Assembly: GCA_008704415.1 (NCBI GenBank)
Contig: VXIS01000020.1
Location: 217,811-281,810, forward strand
Reading direction: 5' to 3'
Length of the DNA stretch: 64,000 bases
From: Sphaerosporella brunnea
Taxonomy: Eukaryota > Ascomycota > Pezizomycetes > Pezizales > Pyronemataceae
The translations under genes were made by a program, and so were the position numbers. Of this stretch, positions 1-9,580 are shown in pieces. How positions within the stretch are numbered: the first letter of the stretch is position 1; each line of letters starts with the position of its first letter. The notes under the pieces were generated by a model. It made no database searches. It had not been told where the DNA came from and saw nothing but the letters and a program-made list of their open reading frames with translations.

Positions 1-354
1 CCCCGCACGGTTCCCATCCCATCCCGAGCGGCAGTACCCTTCCGCTGGGCCTGGTTGACCGGGGCAGGCTGGCTGTTAAAAACACTGGCCTCTGAAGGAA
101 AGAAACTCCGGCGCAGGTTGTGGATGCAACTCTTCTCATAGGTATCATGGTCATTAATTCTAGATAATCCAAGTCCACTGAACATCATCTCAACAAGCAC
201 GAAGCCAGCAAAAGAAGAATAAAAACCCTCATAACAACAAAAGAAAAGAAAAACGCCATGCCGCTTGCTTCTGCATAAAAGCAAAATAAAAGAAAAGAAA
301 ACTTAGAAAAGTAAAAAAACTCCAAAACAAGTCGAGACAAGGACAAACAAATAT
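1..354. other. Intergenic, 3' flank of PXA gene
   Basis: No gene is seen. The stretch lies beyond the stop codon of the minus-strand PXA gene and becomes A-rich from about position 190. It probably holds that gene's 3' untranslated region. Confidence 0.5.
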
Positions 355-2065
355 CTACACAGTAGCATATACAACTTCCTCCTTCTCAGCAACAACCGGC
401 AGAAGATCCATCCCCGTTCGTTGGACCCTAATCTCCGCCCCACCGCTCTCCAACAATTCCGGGAGCAACCTTCCAACCAGCAGATCCAGCAATCGAATAA
501 CCAAGACCTTATTAACATCCTTATCCCCAAAAGCATCGAGCCAGTTGCGGCCAACCTCCCTAGCTTTTTCCTGGCGGTCCAATCCTTTCCACCAGACGTT
601 TGTGACCACTTTCGGGACCGCGTCAAGTAGTGTCGCTTCCGCCACTTTGCGGATGCGCTTCTTTTCTTTCTCTGAGGGGTATTTTCGCGGTGGGCCCATG
701 GCGTTTCCAGGGAAGAGCGCGGCCCGGGCGGATTTCAGGATATCGACTACCACTTTGGATGAGGATAGTAAAGGTTGGAGCTTAGAAATCAAGAGGTCGT
801 CGACTATCGCTCCGACCTTGGTCGCGCGGGTGGAGAATGGGTGGGCTAGCAGGCGGAGCGTGGCGGGCAGCCATGGCTGCAGCGCGCGGAGGTTGAAGAC
901 GGTGGCGACGGCGGAGAAAAGGGCGCTGCGGATTAATGGCCGCTTTTTGACGGGGCGTTGAGGGAGAGGCGATAACAGTAATTGATGTAGCGATGAGAGG
1001 ATCGAAAATAAGACACCGACCGTCTTGCCGACGATGGTGAGAGTTCGTTCGATATTGCTTGGAGGCGCAGGCGGCGATGGCGGAGGCGGGGAATCTGGTG
1101 AAGGGGAAGTTAGTCGCACACCTCCGGGCTTGACAGAGCCCCGTCTGGTAGTGACAGGTGGAGGTTCAATCGGTGCAAGGTCTGGCCGTAGTTGTCGTAC
1201 AATTGTCGTGATGATTTCATATATCGTGAAGGGTTCACTAAGCTTGTCTAAGACATTCCCGAAGACCATGGAGCCCAAGATCTCTCTGAGCAGCGAGCGC
1301 TCGCAGTTACTCTCGAGATCCTCTGTCGGTAGTAGAACGGCAAGTATTCCGTTTGAGACCAGCTTGAGATACAGCCGCTCGCTTTCGGGGGAGTTCGTCA
1401 GCGCCGGATGCGGTTGATAGTTTCGAAAGATCTCGGACAGCGAGAGATGCGGCGCAAGAGCTGTTTCGTGACGTTCGACGGCTCTTCGGTAGTCTAGACA
1501 TCACACACATACATCAACCCCAACCCCACCAGGTAGCAGCGCCATCCCCTCTTCCTCCTCCTCAAGCGGCGCGTTGTAAGGTACCTTTCACATGGGCATC
1601 GAGAATCGCAGGGATCTCGTCCAACAGCAAAAGCTCCAGATCCACCTTCCGCAGCCTCTCCTCCAGCGCGCGAGTGCAGTGCGCAATCAAGGCTATGATC
1701 TCGTCGATGAACGCATGGTCATTCGAGATGTGACTGTACCACGAGAGGATGAAGTCTCTGACGACGATCGCGATTACAGCGTACAGCTGGACATCGATCT
1801 CGGTGGAGCTGGTGAGGGCGGGCAGGAGCTCCTCGAGCGGTGTAGTGGGCGGGGAATGGGAACAGAGCACGCGTCGAATGAGCAGCAGAGTTCTCTGGTC
1901 GAGTTCTTCGGTAGTAACTTGCGGAGATGTCGACCGGGGCTTGCTCATTGTCTGTGGAGCATTTTCTGCCGAAAATGTAGATCTCGGGGTCGAGGAGGAG
2001 GAGAGTGGGGGGTGGTGCGAGGGGAGGATTTGTGTGTGGTTGTTGGGGGAGTACGTGGCCAGCAT
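355..2065 (-). CDS. PXA-domain protein (sorting-nexin-associated type)
   Basis: Two exons, complement(join(355..1493,1585..2065)), encode 539 residues. The 91-bp intron starts GTACCT and ends CTAG, and the junction restores the Asp codon in AHVK-DYRRAVERH. Residues of roughly 50-270 have the helical pattern of a PXA domain: VRDFILSWYSHIS near its start, then ALEERLRKVDLELLLLDEIP, and YLKLVSNGILAVLLPTEDLE followed by LREILGSMVFGNVLDKL. The family (for example S. pombe Pxa1 and the PXA part of Snx13/Mdm1-like proteins) works at endosome, vacuole or ER contact membranes; this role is inferred. The middle holds a Ser/Pro-rich linker (SPSPDSPPPPSPPAPP) and then a hydrophobic stretch that may associate with membrane. 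No PX or RGS domain follows, so it is the short PXA-only type. ATG at 2065 is the longest start; Met40 at 1948 is a plausible alternative. Confidence 0.82.
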
Positions 2066-2469
2066 CGCTCGATAGCCATACTCTAGTTTTACTTAGCACG
2101 TGCGATGCGTACAGGTGGGTGGGCCCTGCATGCAGTGACCCCGCAGATGAGGGGTGTGTCTAGATGTCTGTGAGGTGATCGGCTTTTGTATCGTCTGGAC
2201 CAGAGGTACTCAGTGGGTTTATGATGACCGTTTATCGTCTGGACTTGTCGTCCGTGTGAGCGGGGCAATCCGGAGTCGCCGAACTTGAGTTGAGCTACGT
2301 ATTAGAGCTCCCAAGCTCCTCCAGCACAAGTTATCACCCGGCGGCTTTGTTTATCATTTTATCTACCGACGAAGCTGTGCAACTACACCATTCAGGAGCA
2401 TCTTCAATCCGGTGTCAGTTTGCTTTCGAACGAGGCGCTCGGTTCGTGTGTTCAATTATCCTGTCGATA
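2066..2469. other. Intergenic
   Basis: Short open frames here have no recognisable similarity. The stretch separates the 5' end of the PXA gene from the 3' end of the decayed monooxygenase and probably contains the PXA promoter. Confidence 0.4.
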
Positions 2470-4330
2470 TCATCATCCGGCTAGGCTCTTCTTCCATTCC
2501 TCGACCATCCCAGATAATCCATCGCGTAGTACGGTTCGCAGATCAACACATCGGGAGATATTCATAGAGGCGGTACGGCGAGATGTGCCTGCAACTGTAT
2601 CTCCTTCTCATAAAGGCGTTGCGCAGCGCGATACATATCCTACTCCATATCCGCCTGGCGACAAGTTGCTGCTCAACCAGGCCGTGGCCCACCTCCGAAA
2701 CGCTATCACCGTGTGTTAAGATATCTGCGAAGCAAAACGAGAAAAGATACACTCACAGTGCAGTATTTAGCGGATCAATGACCCCAAAAAATACCAAAGA
2801 ACGGTCTCCTTTCTCCGCCAGCGCCGGTGGCAGGATGGTCTGGTACAACCGATATGGAGTGTACGGCACGGTCTATTGTTGAAAACCGGTACCCCTTTCA
2901 GTCGGGGGAAGCTCTCCAAAACTTCGACCTACACTATCCAGGTTATCCCACCTTTCGTCGAGGCGTTGTGGGTAGCTCTCGACACCAATAGGAACTCCCA
3001 GTTCCCCTGTCAGTTCGGGGGAGTAGATGGGCTTGCTGATTTTGTAGCCCGTCGCAAAGATCACTGTGTCGGTGGGCGTTCCTCGCCGGTGGAGGGGACA
3101 ACTAAGCGGCCAGAAAGAGAGGCCATCTCCTCCCGGAATCTCTCCTGCATGAATAAAGTCCAAAACTACCGGCTGGTTGACAAGTGAAGCTACAGCATAG
3201 AGTCCCTATGAGAGAGAACACAGACTTGGTACGTTATTCCAAAACCTACTGCAACATGAAAGCATCAATGAATGATTTGCCTCTGGACTTACCGATGATC
3301 CTGGACCACCGGCTTCAGCTTCGCCATATTCTCGCTCTTGTCATAGATAGCCCACAGACTACATCATAAGCCCCGAGAGATACCCCATCCACTTTTCCCC
3401 AATCTTAGTAACAGGTGGTTTGGTCTGGTCCAGCTTGCCTTCCAATGCACCTAATACCCGAAACTCTTCCCCGAATGGAAAACCCGATACCACCAGTCCC
3501 CACGAGTATCAAGATTCGGATGCGTATCTCGACGAAGCCACAGCGCTGCCACTCTGTACCAGCACAAAAGACAAGCCACACCATTCCCACCGAATCAGAG
3601 CGGATGACCCAATCCACCAGTTTCCAATGTTTGGTGCAAGTGTACGCCGCATCAACCGCGGACTTTTCGCCGCCATACACGGTGACACGCTTCTCCTCAT
3701 CGGAGCAAATCCAACCGTAAAGGTCTCCCAACTCAACGGTAGGGAACGCCGGAGGCGCAAACTTCCTGGTTTCAATATTTGGCAGATCAGGATTTAGAGG
3801 TCATCCCAGTGGCCACAATCACGCTGCCGAACCCCAGCGGGCTCCGGCGACGCCTTGCAGTGAGACACCCGAGCCCCGCCCGCCGCGCAGCCTTGCTGGC
3901 TCGTGAGCTGAAGCGGACTCTACCCGCGACCCCAAACCCCCGGCATAAGCTTTCATGTACTCGTGGATTGTGTGCGAGGGTATGAGCGTGTTCTCCGAGT
4001 CCGAGATCCCAGATGTGTCCATAGGCAGGTCCGCATACTCATAAAACGCGAATGGTTGCTACTCTAGCAGAGTCGGGTACGTGCGACGACGGCTCCATGT
4101 GCCGCCGATCGAGCCCGGAGCTTCGAGAACGGTGAAGGAGATGCTGGAGCATGAGATGCGAGGTTGCGATTCTTCGATTTGCAACCATGGATGGATGTAC
4201 GTTTTGGCTGCTACTATGCCGTACTATCCTGATAATTGATCCGATGTTAGCAGGAAAGCTGTGATAGTTGGGTCGCTATGGACCCGAAGTTGAAGCGAGT
4301 GCGAAGCTGTGATAGCTGTCGATGTCGATT
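2470..4330 (-). pseudogene. Decayed FAD-dependent monooxygenase (FMO-like)
   Basis: Read on the minus strand, pieces of a flavin monooxygenase occur in the right order but in different frames. Near 4225 is the remnant of the FAD-binding Rossmann turn, where the Trp of GWYG is TAG (4224-4226). Next come VLEAPGSIGGTWS and YPTLLE, with a second in-frame TAG at 4059-4061, then YEYADLPMDTSG and IPSHTIHEYMKAYA. VIVATGMT lies near 3810, followed by a frame change into NPDLPNIETRKF. The NADP-binding segment is VTVYGGEKSAVDAAY. The C-terminal part has TVIFATGYKISKP near 3060 and LPPALAEKGDRSLVFFG near 2800. An apparent 32-bp intron (about 2723-2754) is followed by NAFMRRRYSCRHISP. At least two stops and several frameshifts rule out a working enzyme. 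Such enzymes oxygenate N, S or carbonyl groups, often in secondary metabolism. The exact substrate class cannot be told. Confidence 0.8.
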
Positions 4331-4689
4331 CCACATCCACAACATGCAACAGCGTTAGGGGACGGATTTGCATCTCCTTGAGTGACCCTGGTACCCGGTT
4401 GGTGATGTAGGTTTAGGTTGCTTTAACTCCCTTCCTGCAGGCGCAGCTCGCGATGGCCATGACTTCCTGCGTAATGTTAATAAGGGGCTCCTACTACACA
4501 GACACCAGCATCTAAACGCCCAAACAAATCTCGTAGACTTGCATGAGCGCCTCTTCATATCTTTGATCGAATCTTCACCGGCCAGTGGAGAACCATCGGT
4601 ACACGCGTTCTGGATACCAGTGTAGAGGGTAGGTACTGGTACTTAGTTAATAAGTAGTTATGTAGTGCCAGCCTGTCAATGGCATTTTG

Positions 4690-5520
4690 TTTTACGATGC
4701 GCGATACTACCGGAGCCAGATGAAGTGGACGTTTTAGGAGCTCTTTCTCTCCAACCCTTGAAGAGTATGACAGCGACCTCTGCATTCTGGCCTACCGTGT
4801 CTGCGGTTCAGACCTTCACGGAATCACCAACGGATTGGTAGCAGAGATGCCGCTGCCGTTGCGCCCCGGCTACGAGATGGTAGACATGGTAGAAGTCACC
4901 CACGTAAAGTCGATGACCGTGCCGACGTCGGTGCTCGGGTGTGGTCGTGCCTCAGGTACGAGGTTTGTGAGAGCCACAATGAGAACTATTGCAAGCACCA
5001 ACCCACCTGATTTTGATGATTTTCATGTCATATGTGTCTGTTGATTTAAATACCCCGATGGCACAATCACGCAGAAGCATAAGCACTTCCCGGAAAAGGA
5101 AGCAGACACAAAAAAAGCTTGGGGCGAAGGAAATTATTTGCACCCAGGAAACAACATGAAGTGGGCGTTCACGTTCGATATATATGATCCTTGACGCCGA
5201 CGCCGCAAATGCTCCCAACCAATTCAACCTTCCCGATTACCTCTCCACACGGACCCGAGGAAATGGTTTATCCAGCAGCCCAACGTTCCAGAACTTTCCA
5301 TGCTCCCCCGAGCTTCCCGCGTATTGAGGATGTGCTGAGATGGAGATGCAGCTTAAAGCTTTTGATTTCACCCTGGACGACTGCTTCAATGCTACAGTCC
5401 GCCGGGAAAAAAGTGTTAAGACTTGGGTCGAGGAAGGAGGGGTGCAAGGGCCTGGCGAAAAAACCATGTTCATCCATTGTCGGTTCTGTGCCTCCCCTGG
5501 ATGGTAGAGACAATTAATTC
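4690..5520 (+). pseudogene. Decayed zinc alcohol dehydrogenase (cinnamyl-ADH type)
   Basis: The plus strand keeps ordered pieces of an MDR-family alcohol dehydrogenase. These are QMKWTF near 4720, VCGSDLHGITNGLVAEMPLP (catalytic-zinc Cys) near 4800, PGYEMV, then a one-base shift into WSCLRYEVCESHNENYC. In that last block one structural-zinc Cys has become Tyr. KYPDGTITQ follows at about 5050. The next piece, PEKEADTKKAWGEG, belongs about 100 residues further on in the family, so the GxGxxG coenzyme-binding part is missing. WAFTFD, then NQFNLPDYLST (to 5249) continue the order. The expected next block is found on the opposite strand (see inversion at 5250-5310). AFDFTLDDCF and WVEE end the match. 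Multiple frameshifts and stops make it non-functional. It points away from the decayed monooxygenase, with about 360 bp between them. Confidence 0.78.
5250..5310 (-). other. Micro-inversion inside ADH pseudogene
   Basis: Within the plus-strand ADH remnant, directly after DYLST (ending 5249), the block that ADH6/cinnamyl-type enzymes have next is absent from the plus strand. The minus strand over roughly 5250-5310 encodes GKFWNVGLLDKPFP, which matches the family block expected at that point (consensus of the form G-x-F-x-NVGLPD-x-P-x-P, from memory of the family). The plus-strand match resumes downstream with QLKAFDF. The simplest reading is an inversion of about 60 bp. Exact breakpoints are uncertain by several bases. 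Confidence 0.6.
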
Positions 5521-6578
5521 AACTTGAGGACGCGGGCAGTGGGGAATCATAATGCGTCACTCGAAAACAGCTTTCTATTCTCGGCGAGGCGGGAGGAACA
5601 GCCGGTGGGTTATGCAGATTATATAAGTACATACTTCATACAATCCCTCCGAAGGCCCAGGTGGGGCATTTTCTTTTGCCAGAACATGCTTTGATGCCTC
5701 GTAGAATACAAGCTTTCGAGGCTTTATTCTTTACGCTGGTGATTCGCTTTTGTGATTGGAACTTCTTTGGAGGTGCCAACTTGTCGCTAGGGCTTCTACT
5801 ATCACTGCTCACTTCTTGGCGGTTTCTTCTCGGGCTTGGAAGGATCGCGGTGGGAACTGTGCGAAGAACAGAAAGTGCTGCTCTGTTGTGATCGCGTAAA
5901 CCATCCCCACCCGGAGCAAATCGCAAACACTCCAATCCCCCGGAGAAACCGAGGGCGACACTCGACTCTATTTCACTTTCGGCGTCAGGCTGTCGGGAGG
6001 GCCCGACCAGCTAAATTTGTTTCACGTACGATTTCAACTCTGCCTTGGAAGTAATGTATGATGTTCTTCCGAAGGTCTGGTGACATCACAGCCATATGTT
6101 TCGCGTTTGGCGGTAATTGTCATATCTGAACCGAAGGATCCACCCACTCACCGGAAACCGCCAAAAAAAAGAAAAGAAAAATACGCAAGAGACCGGAACC
6201 TCTACCATTTGTCTGCCGTTCCCACCAGTGCCCTTTTACGTCAATCTGCAAGGGCGTCGTTCAAGCTGTCTTCCGTAAACCAAACCTACCTATCCCGAAC
6301 CTTTGAGCTACCCCCCAAAACCTATCTCCCGCTTACACTTGAACCCAACCACACCCCGCTGCAACATCATCGGTCCACAACTTTCTGTAAAGCAACGCTC
6401 TTCGCGCCCTCGCTATTGTAAAGCTCCGAGGACCTCGTCGCTTCCGTTCTGTCCAACCCTCGCTCTGATCCTCGTCCCGCGAAGCTATCCGCACAGCTAT
6501 ACCAGCTATACTCAGCACCACCCGCACCCCCCCCCAATAGCCCACGCGCAACAAGCTAGTTGGCGGCCGCAAACAACG
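5521..6578. other. Intergenic and 5' region of Yippee gene
   Basis: No supported gene. Open frames around 5640-5930 on both strands resemble no family I know. From about 6200 the plus strand is C/T-rich with CA-type motifs, as is usual for a fungal promoter and 5' leader, and this probably serves the Yippee gene starting at 6579. Confidence 0.4.
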
Positions 6579-7208
6579 ATGGGTCTCTCCTACAACGTTT
6601 ACCTCACCTCTTCGCGCATCTACATGTGCAAGAACTGCAAAACGCACCTCTCGAACCACGAGGATATCATCAGTCGGGTGAGTTCCCCCCTCTCCTAGCA
6701 CATGGCAGCAATGTTCCATCGGCAACGAGCAAGCAGCAGACAGCCCCTCCTCTTGTGCTACCTGCATCTGGGTGCTTTAGCGCAGCTTTCTATATCATCA
6801 TGCAGGCCTACTGTTCCATATGTATCTCGCGTTTCACACAGCTGTCGTTTGTGTTGTCTAAATAAAGACTGACGGGTTGCCTTGTGCGGCGTCGGATAGA
6901 ACTTCAGAGGCCAGCACGGAAAGGCATACCTTTTCTCCACTGTCGTCAACGTCGTCGAAGCCTTGCCTGTCGAGCGGAACATGACAACGGGACGCCACAT
7001 CGTTCGCGATATCAGCTGTCGGGGTTGCAACCAGATCGTCGGCTGGAAATATGACAAAGCCTATGAGACGCAGGAACAATATAAGGAGAATAAGTTCATC
7101 CTCGAGGCTGAACTGCTGGTCCAGGTTTGTTCCCGGGTTGGACCTGCAGATGCTCGGGCGGATGCTTGTGCAGCGCCGGCCGACCACCACCACCTCCTCC
7201 TCCTCTAG
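6579..7208 (+). CDS. Yippee-like zinc-binding protein
   Basis: Exons join(6579..6677,6900..7208) give 135 residues. The 222-bp intron begins GTGAGT and ends GGATAG, joining EDIISR to NFRGQHGKAYLF, which is the conserved Yippee core. The fold's two CxxC pairs are present: CKNC at residues 17-20, and CRGC in the block ISCRGCNQIVGWKYDKAYE. ENKFILEAELL closes the domain. Yippee/Mis18-type domains are beta-sheet zinc modules. In fungi they are small proteins linked to cell-division or nuclear functions, and no enzyme activity is established. The last 25 or so residues (Ala/His/Leu-rich) are not conserved. A GT directly after the Gln codon that follows ELLV could be a splice donor, so the true C-terminus is uncertain. 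Most likely active and single-copy. Confidence 0.88.
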
Positions 7209-8062
7209 ATGTTCATGCTGATGATTTGCACAAAGCAGAAAAAGGATCAGTAAAGATCACTCGGAGGGAATATGCAACTCCGGCAGTCCGATACCTGGCA
7301 ACTGATTTCATTGCTCGGCTTTGCGCATTTTTTCCCTGTCAGTGGTCTAACTGCAGAGAAATGAGAAGGTCGGACTTCTCATGACTGGTTTTACTTCTGA
7401 CCTTTCTTTTCTTGTTGGAACCGGTGTTCGATGGTGTTCTTTGCTTTTGCATTCGCTCCTTTAATATGACTTGCAATTGGCTTTTCATTGCACAGGGCGT
7501 TTGAGTATTATTATGGCTTTGGTTTTGGGTTATTTGGACACATTTTTTTTTTATCTTTATTTTCTTTCCTCGCCCTTCGCTCTGTATTAAGCTCCTTATT
7601 TTCTCGCCGTTCCCTTGTTACATCCATTCAATGCGAGTGGCGTCCGTGCGTACTTTGTATGTACCGACAGCTGGACTGGATTTTCAGAACACATCAGACC
7701 TAGACGTTTTTTTTTTCCTGGTTGAGATACACTGATGTTTTTTGGGCGGTGGCTGGCAGGTTACTCTATATCCACATGTAGGTAGCTGCTATTGACGCTT
7801 GCTTTACACTCAATCCACAGCAGGAACTTGCCATGCCAACAAATGCGCATCTAGAGATTCGGAAGAGTGGAAGCAGCAGCGACACAGCCGCCAGGAGGAA
7901 TTCCCCCCACAGTAGCCGGCTACCCAGTGTTGGATCGCCGAGGCATGCACAGCGGGGTAGATTAAGATATTAATTAGGCTCATCTCCATCCCCATAGCCC
8001 CCCCCCCCCCCAAAACAATCCGTCAACCATCAATCAATACAGCAGAAAAAAAAGAAAAAACA
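7209..8062. other. Intergenic
   Basis: No gene is supported. The stretch is T-rich on the plus strand from 7390 to 7740 (3' region of the Yippee gene), has a C-run near 8000, and ends with an A-rich leader directly before the ADH start codon. Confidence 0.4.
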
Positions 8063-9361
8063 ATGTCAACAGAGCAGAAAACGATGAAAGCAGTGGTCTT
8101 CCACGGCCCAAAAAAGGTTGCCGTCGAAGACCGCCCGGTCCCAACTATCCAGGACCCCACAGACGCAATCGTCAAAGTATCTCTCACAGCGCTGTGCGGC
8201 AGCGAGCTGCACGTGTTCCGTGGGCACCAGCCCAGCGACACGGGCTTCATCATGGGGCATGAATTCACGGGCGAAGTTGTTTCTGTAGGTTCTGCAGTGA
8301 AGGGGTTTAAACCGGGCGACAAGGTTTTGGCGCCGTTCACGACGTCTTGGTATGTATATGTTTATGCAAAACTGAGTGATTGCTGAGAGGGAGGGGTGGG
8401 GGAAGCTTGGACTGCTTCTACTGCCGCAACGGCGAGACCAGTCGCTGCGAGAAGGTGCTCCTGTTCGGGTGCCCAAAGCTTGATGGCGCCCAGGCCGAAT
8501 ACGTACGTGTGCCGCTCGCAGATGGTACCCTATTTCCAGCGCCCCCGGAGATACCGGAGGAGACGGTGGTGCTGATGGCGGATATCGTAACCCCCCTTTT
8601 CCCCCCGAGCCGGCTTCTCCAAAGCTAATGGGAAAGGGAATAAGTTCCCAACCGGCTTCTTTGCCGCGCGCAACGCCTTCGCCACACTCCCGCCCGAGCG
8701 CCACAGCGACGCCGTAGCCGTCCTCATCGGATGCGGGCCCGTCGGCCTGTGCGCCCTCGTTGCGGCCCTTGAGTACAAGCCCAAGCACATCTTCGCCATC
8801 GACAGCGTTCCCTCGCGGCTCGAGCTTGCGCGGGCTCTCGGCGCCGAGCCCCTCAACTTTGCGGCTGATGGGGATGCGCTGAAGAAGCGGATTCTGGAAG
8901 TCACGCAGGGCCGCGGCGCGGACGTGGTCTTGGAGGTTGTGGGGCTTGCCCCCGCGCTCAGGATGGCGTATGAGGTTGTGAGGCCATTTGGTGCCATCTC
9001 GAGCGTGGGCGTGCATAATGCTGAGGTGAGTTCTCCCTGCCTTAGGATGCGCGGGCGCTGATCATAAAGCGCAGATTCCCATCACTGGAAACGAGGCGTA
9101 TGATAAAAACTTGAAACTCCAGTTCGGAAGGTGTCCCGTCAGGGCTATGTTCCCCCTGGCGTTGGAGGTGCTAAAGAAGCGCAGCCATTTGTTTGGGTAA
9201 GTTGGTTTCTTGGTTTTTTTTTCCCCGGGGGGGAAGAAGATGTTGATGATGTGCACAGATTCATGGCGGATAAGATTATGCCGTTGACCCAGGCTGTCGA
9301 GGGCTATGATCTGTTTGACCAGATGAAGGTGCAGAAGGTCATCTTCCGTGCTGATCAATAG
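8063..9361 (+). CDS. Zinc-dependent alcohol dehydrogenase (MDR family)
   Basis: Five exons, join(8063..8349,8406..8586,8645..9025,9075..9196,9259..9361), encode 357 residues. All junctions keep phase, with donors GTATGT, GTAACC, GTGAGT and GTAAGT. The catalytic-zinc site is CGSELHVFRGH and GHEFTGEV. The structural-zinc Cys set C-x2-C-x2-C-x7-C is complete only when the first intron ends at 8405, giving CLDCFYC and RC; this decides that splice site. The Rossmann turn is GCGPVGLCAL, followed by IFAIDSVPSRLELARALGAE. The C-terminal block GYDLFDQMKVQKVIF matches glutathione-independent formaldehyde/alcohol dehydrogenase relatives. It oxidises an alcohol or aldehyde with NAD(P), probably in the cytosol; the substrate cannot be read from sequence. 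It differs in subfamily from the decayed ADH at 4.7-5.5 kb. Confidence 0.88.
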
Positions 9362-9580
9362 ATAATGAGGGATGTGGGGGATCTGTGGTATCAACTCAGT
9401 TCGCATAGTTGAGAATCTCACTCACAGTAATCCTAGATGCCAGATTGTTCCTTCAGTAATGTAAGAATGCCTTCTCTTCAGAGTACGAATTGGTGAGGAA
9501 GTCGTGACACAAGGTATCACTCGTGACAGCAAAGCCGTCCATCACTGTATCGGCACGGAATAGAGTATACTTCTAGCTAG

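Noticed and set aside
8394..8405. Earlier acceptor for the first ADH intron (exon starting at 8394)
   Set aside because: It keeps frame but puts Trp at the first structural-zinc position; the acceptor ending at 8405 restores Cys and the family pattern.
8066..9016. 316-codon open frame antisense to the zinc ADH
   Set aside because: It is the shadow of the GC-rich ADH exons on the opposite strand, has no domain, and conflicts with a well-supported spliced gene.
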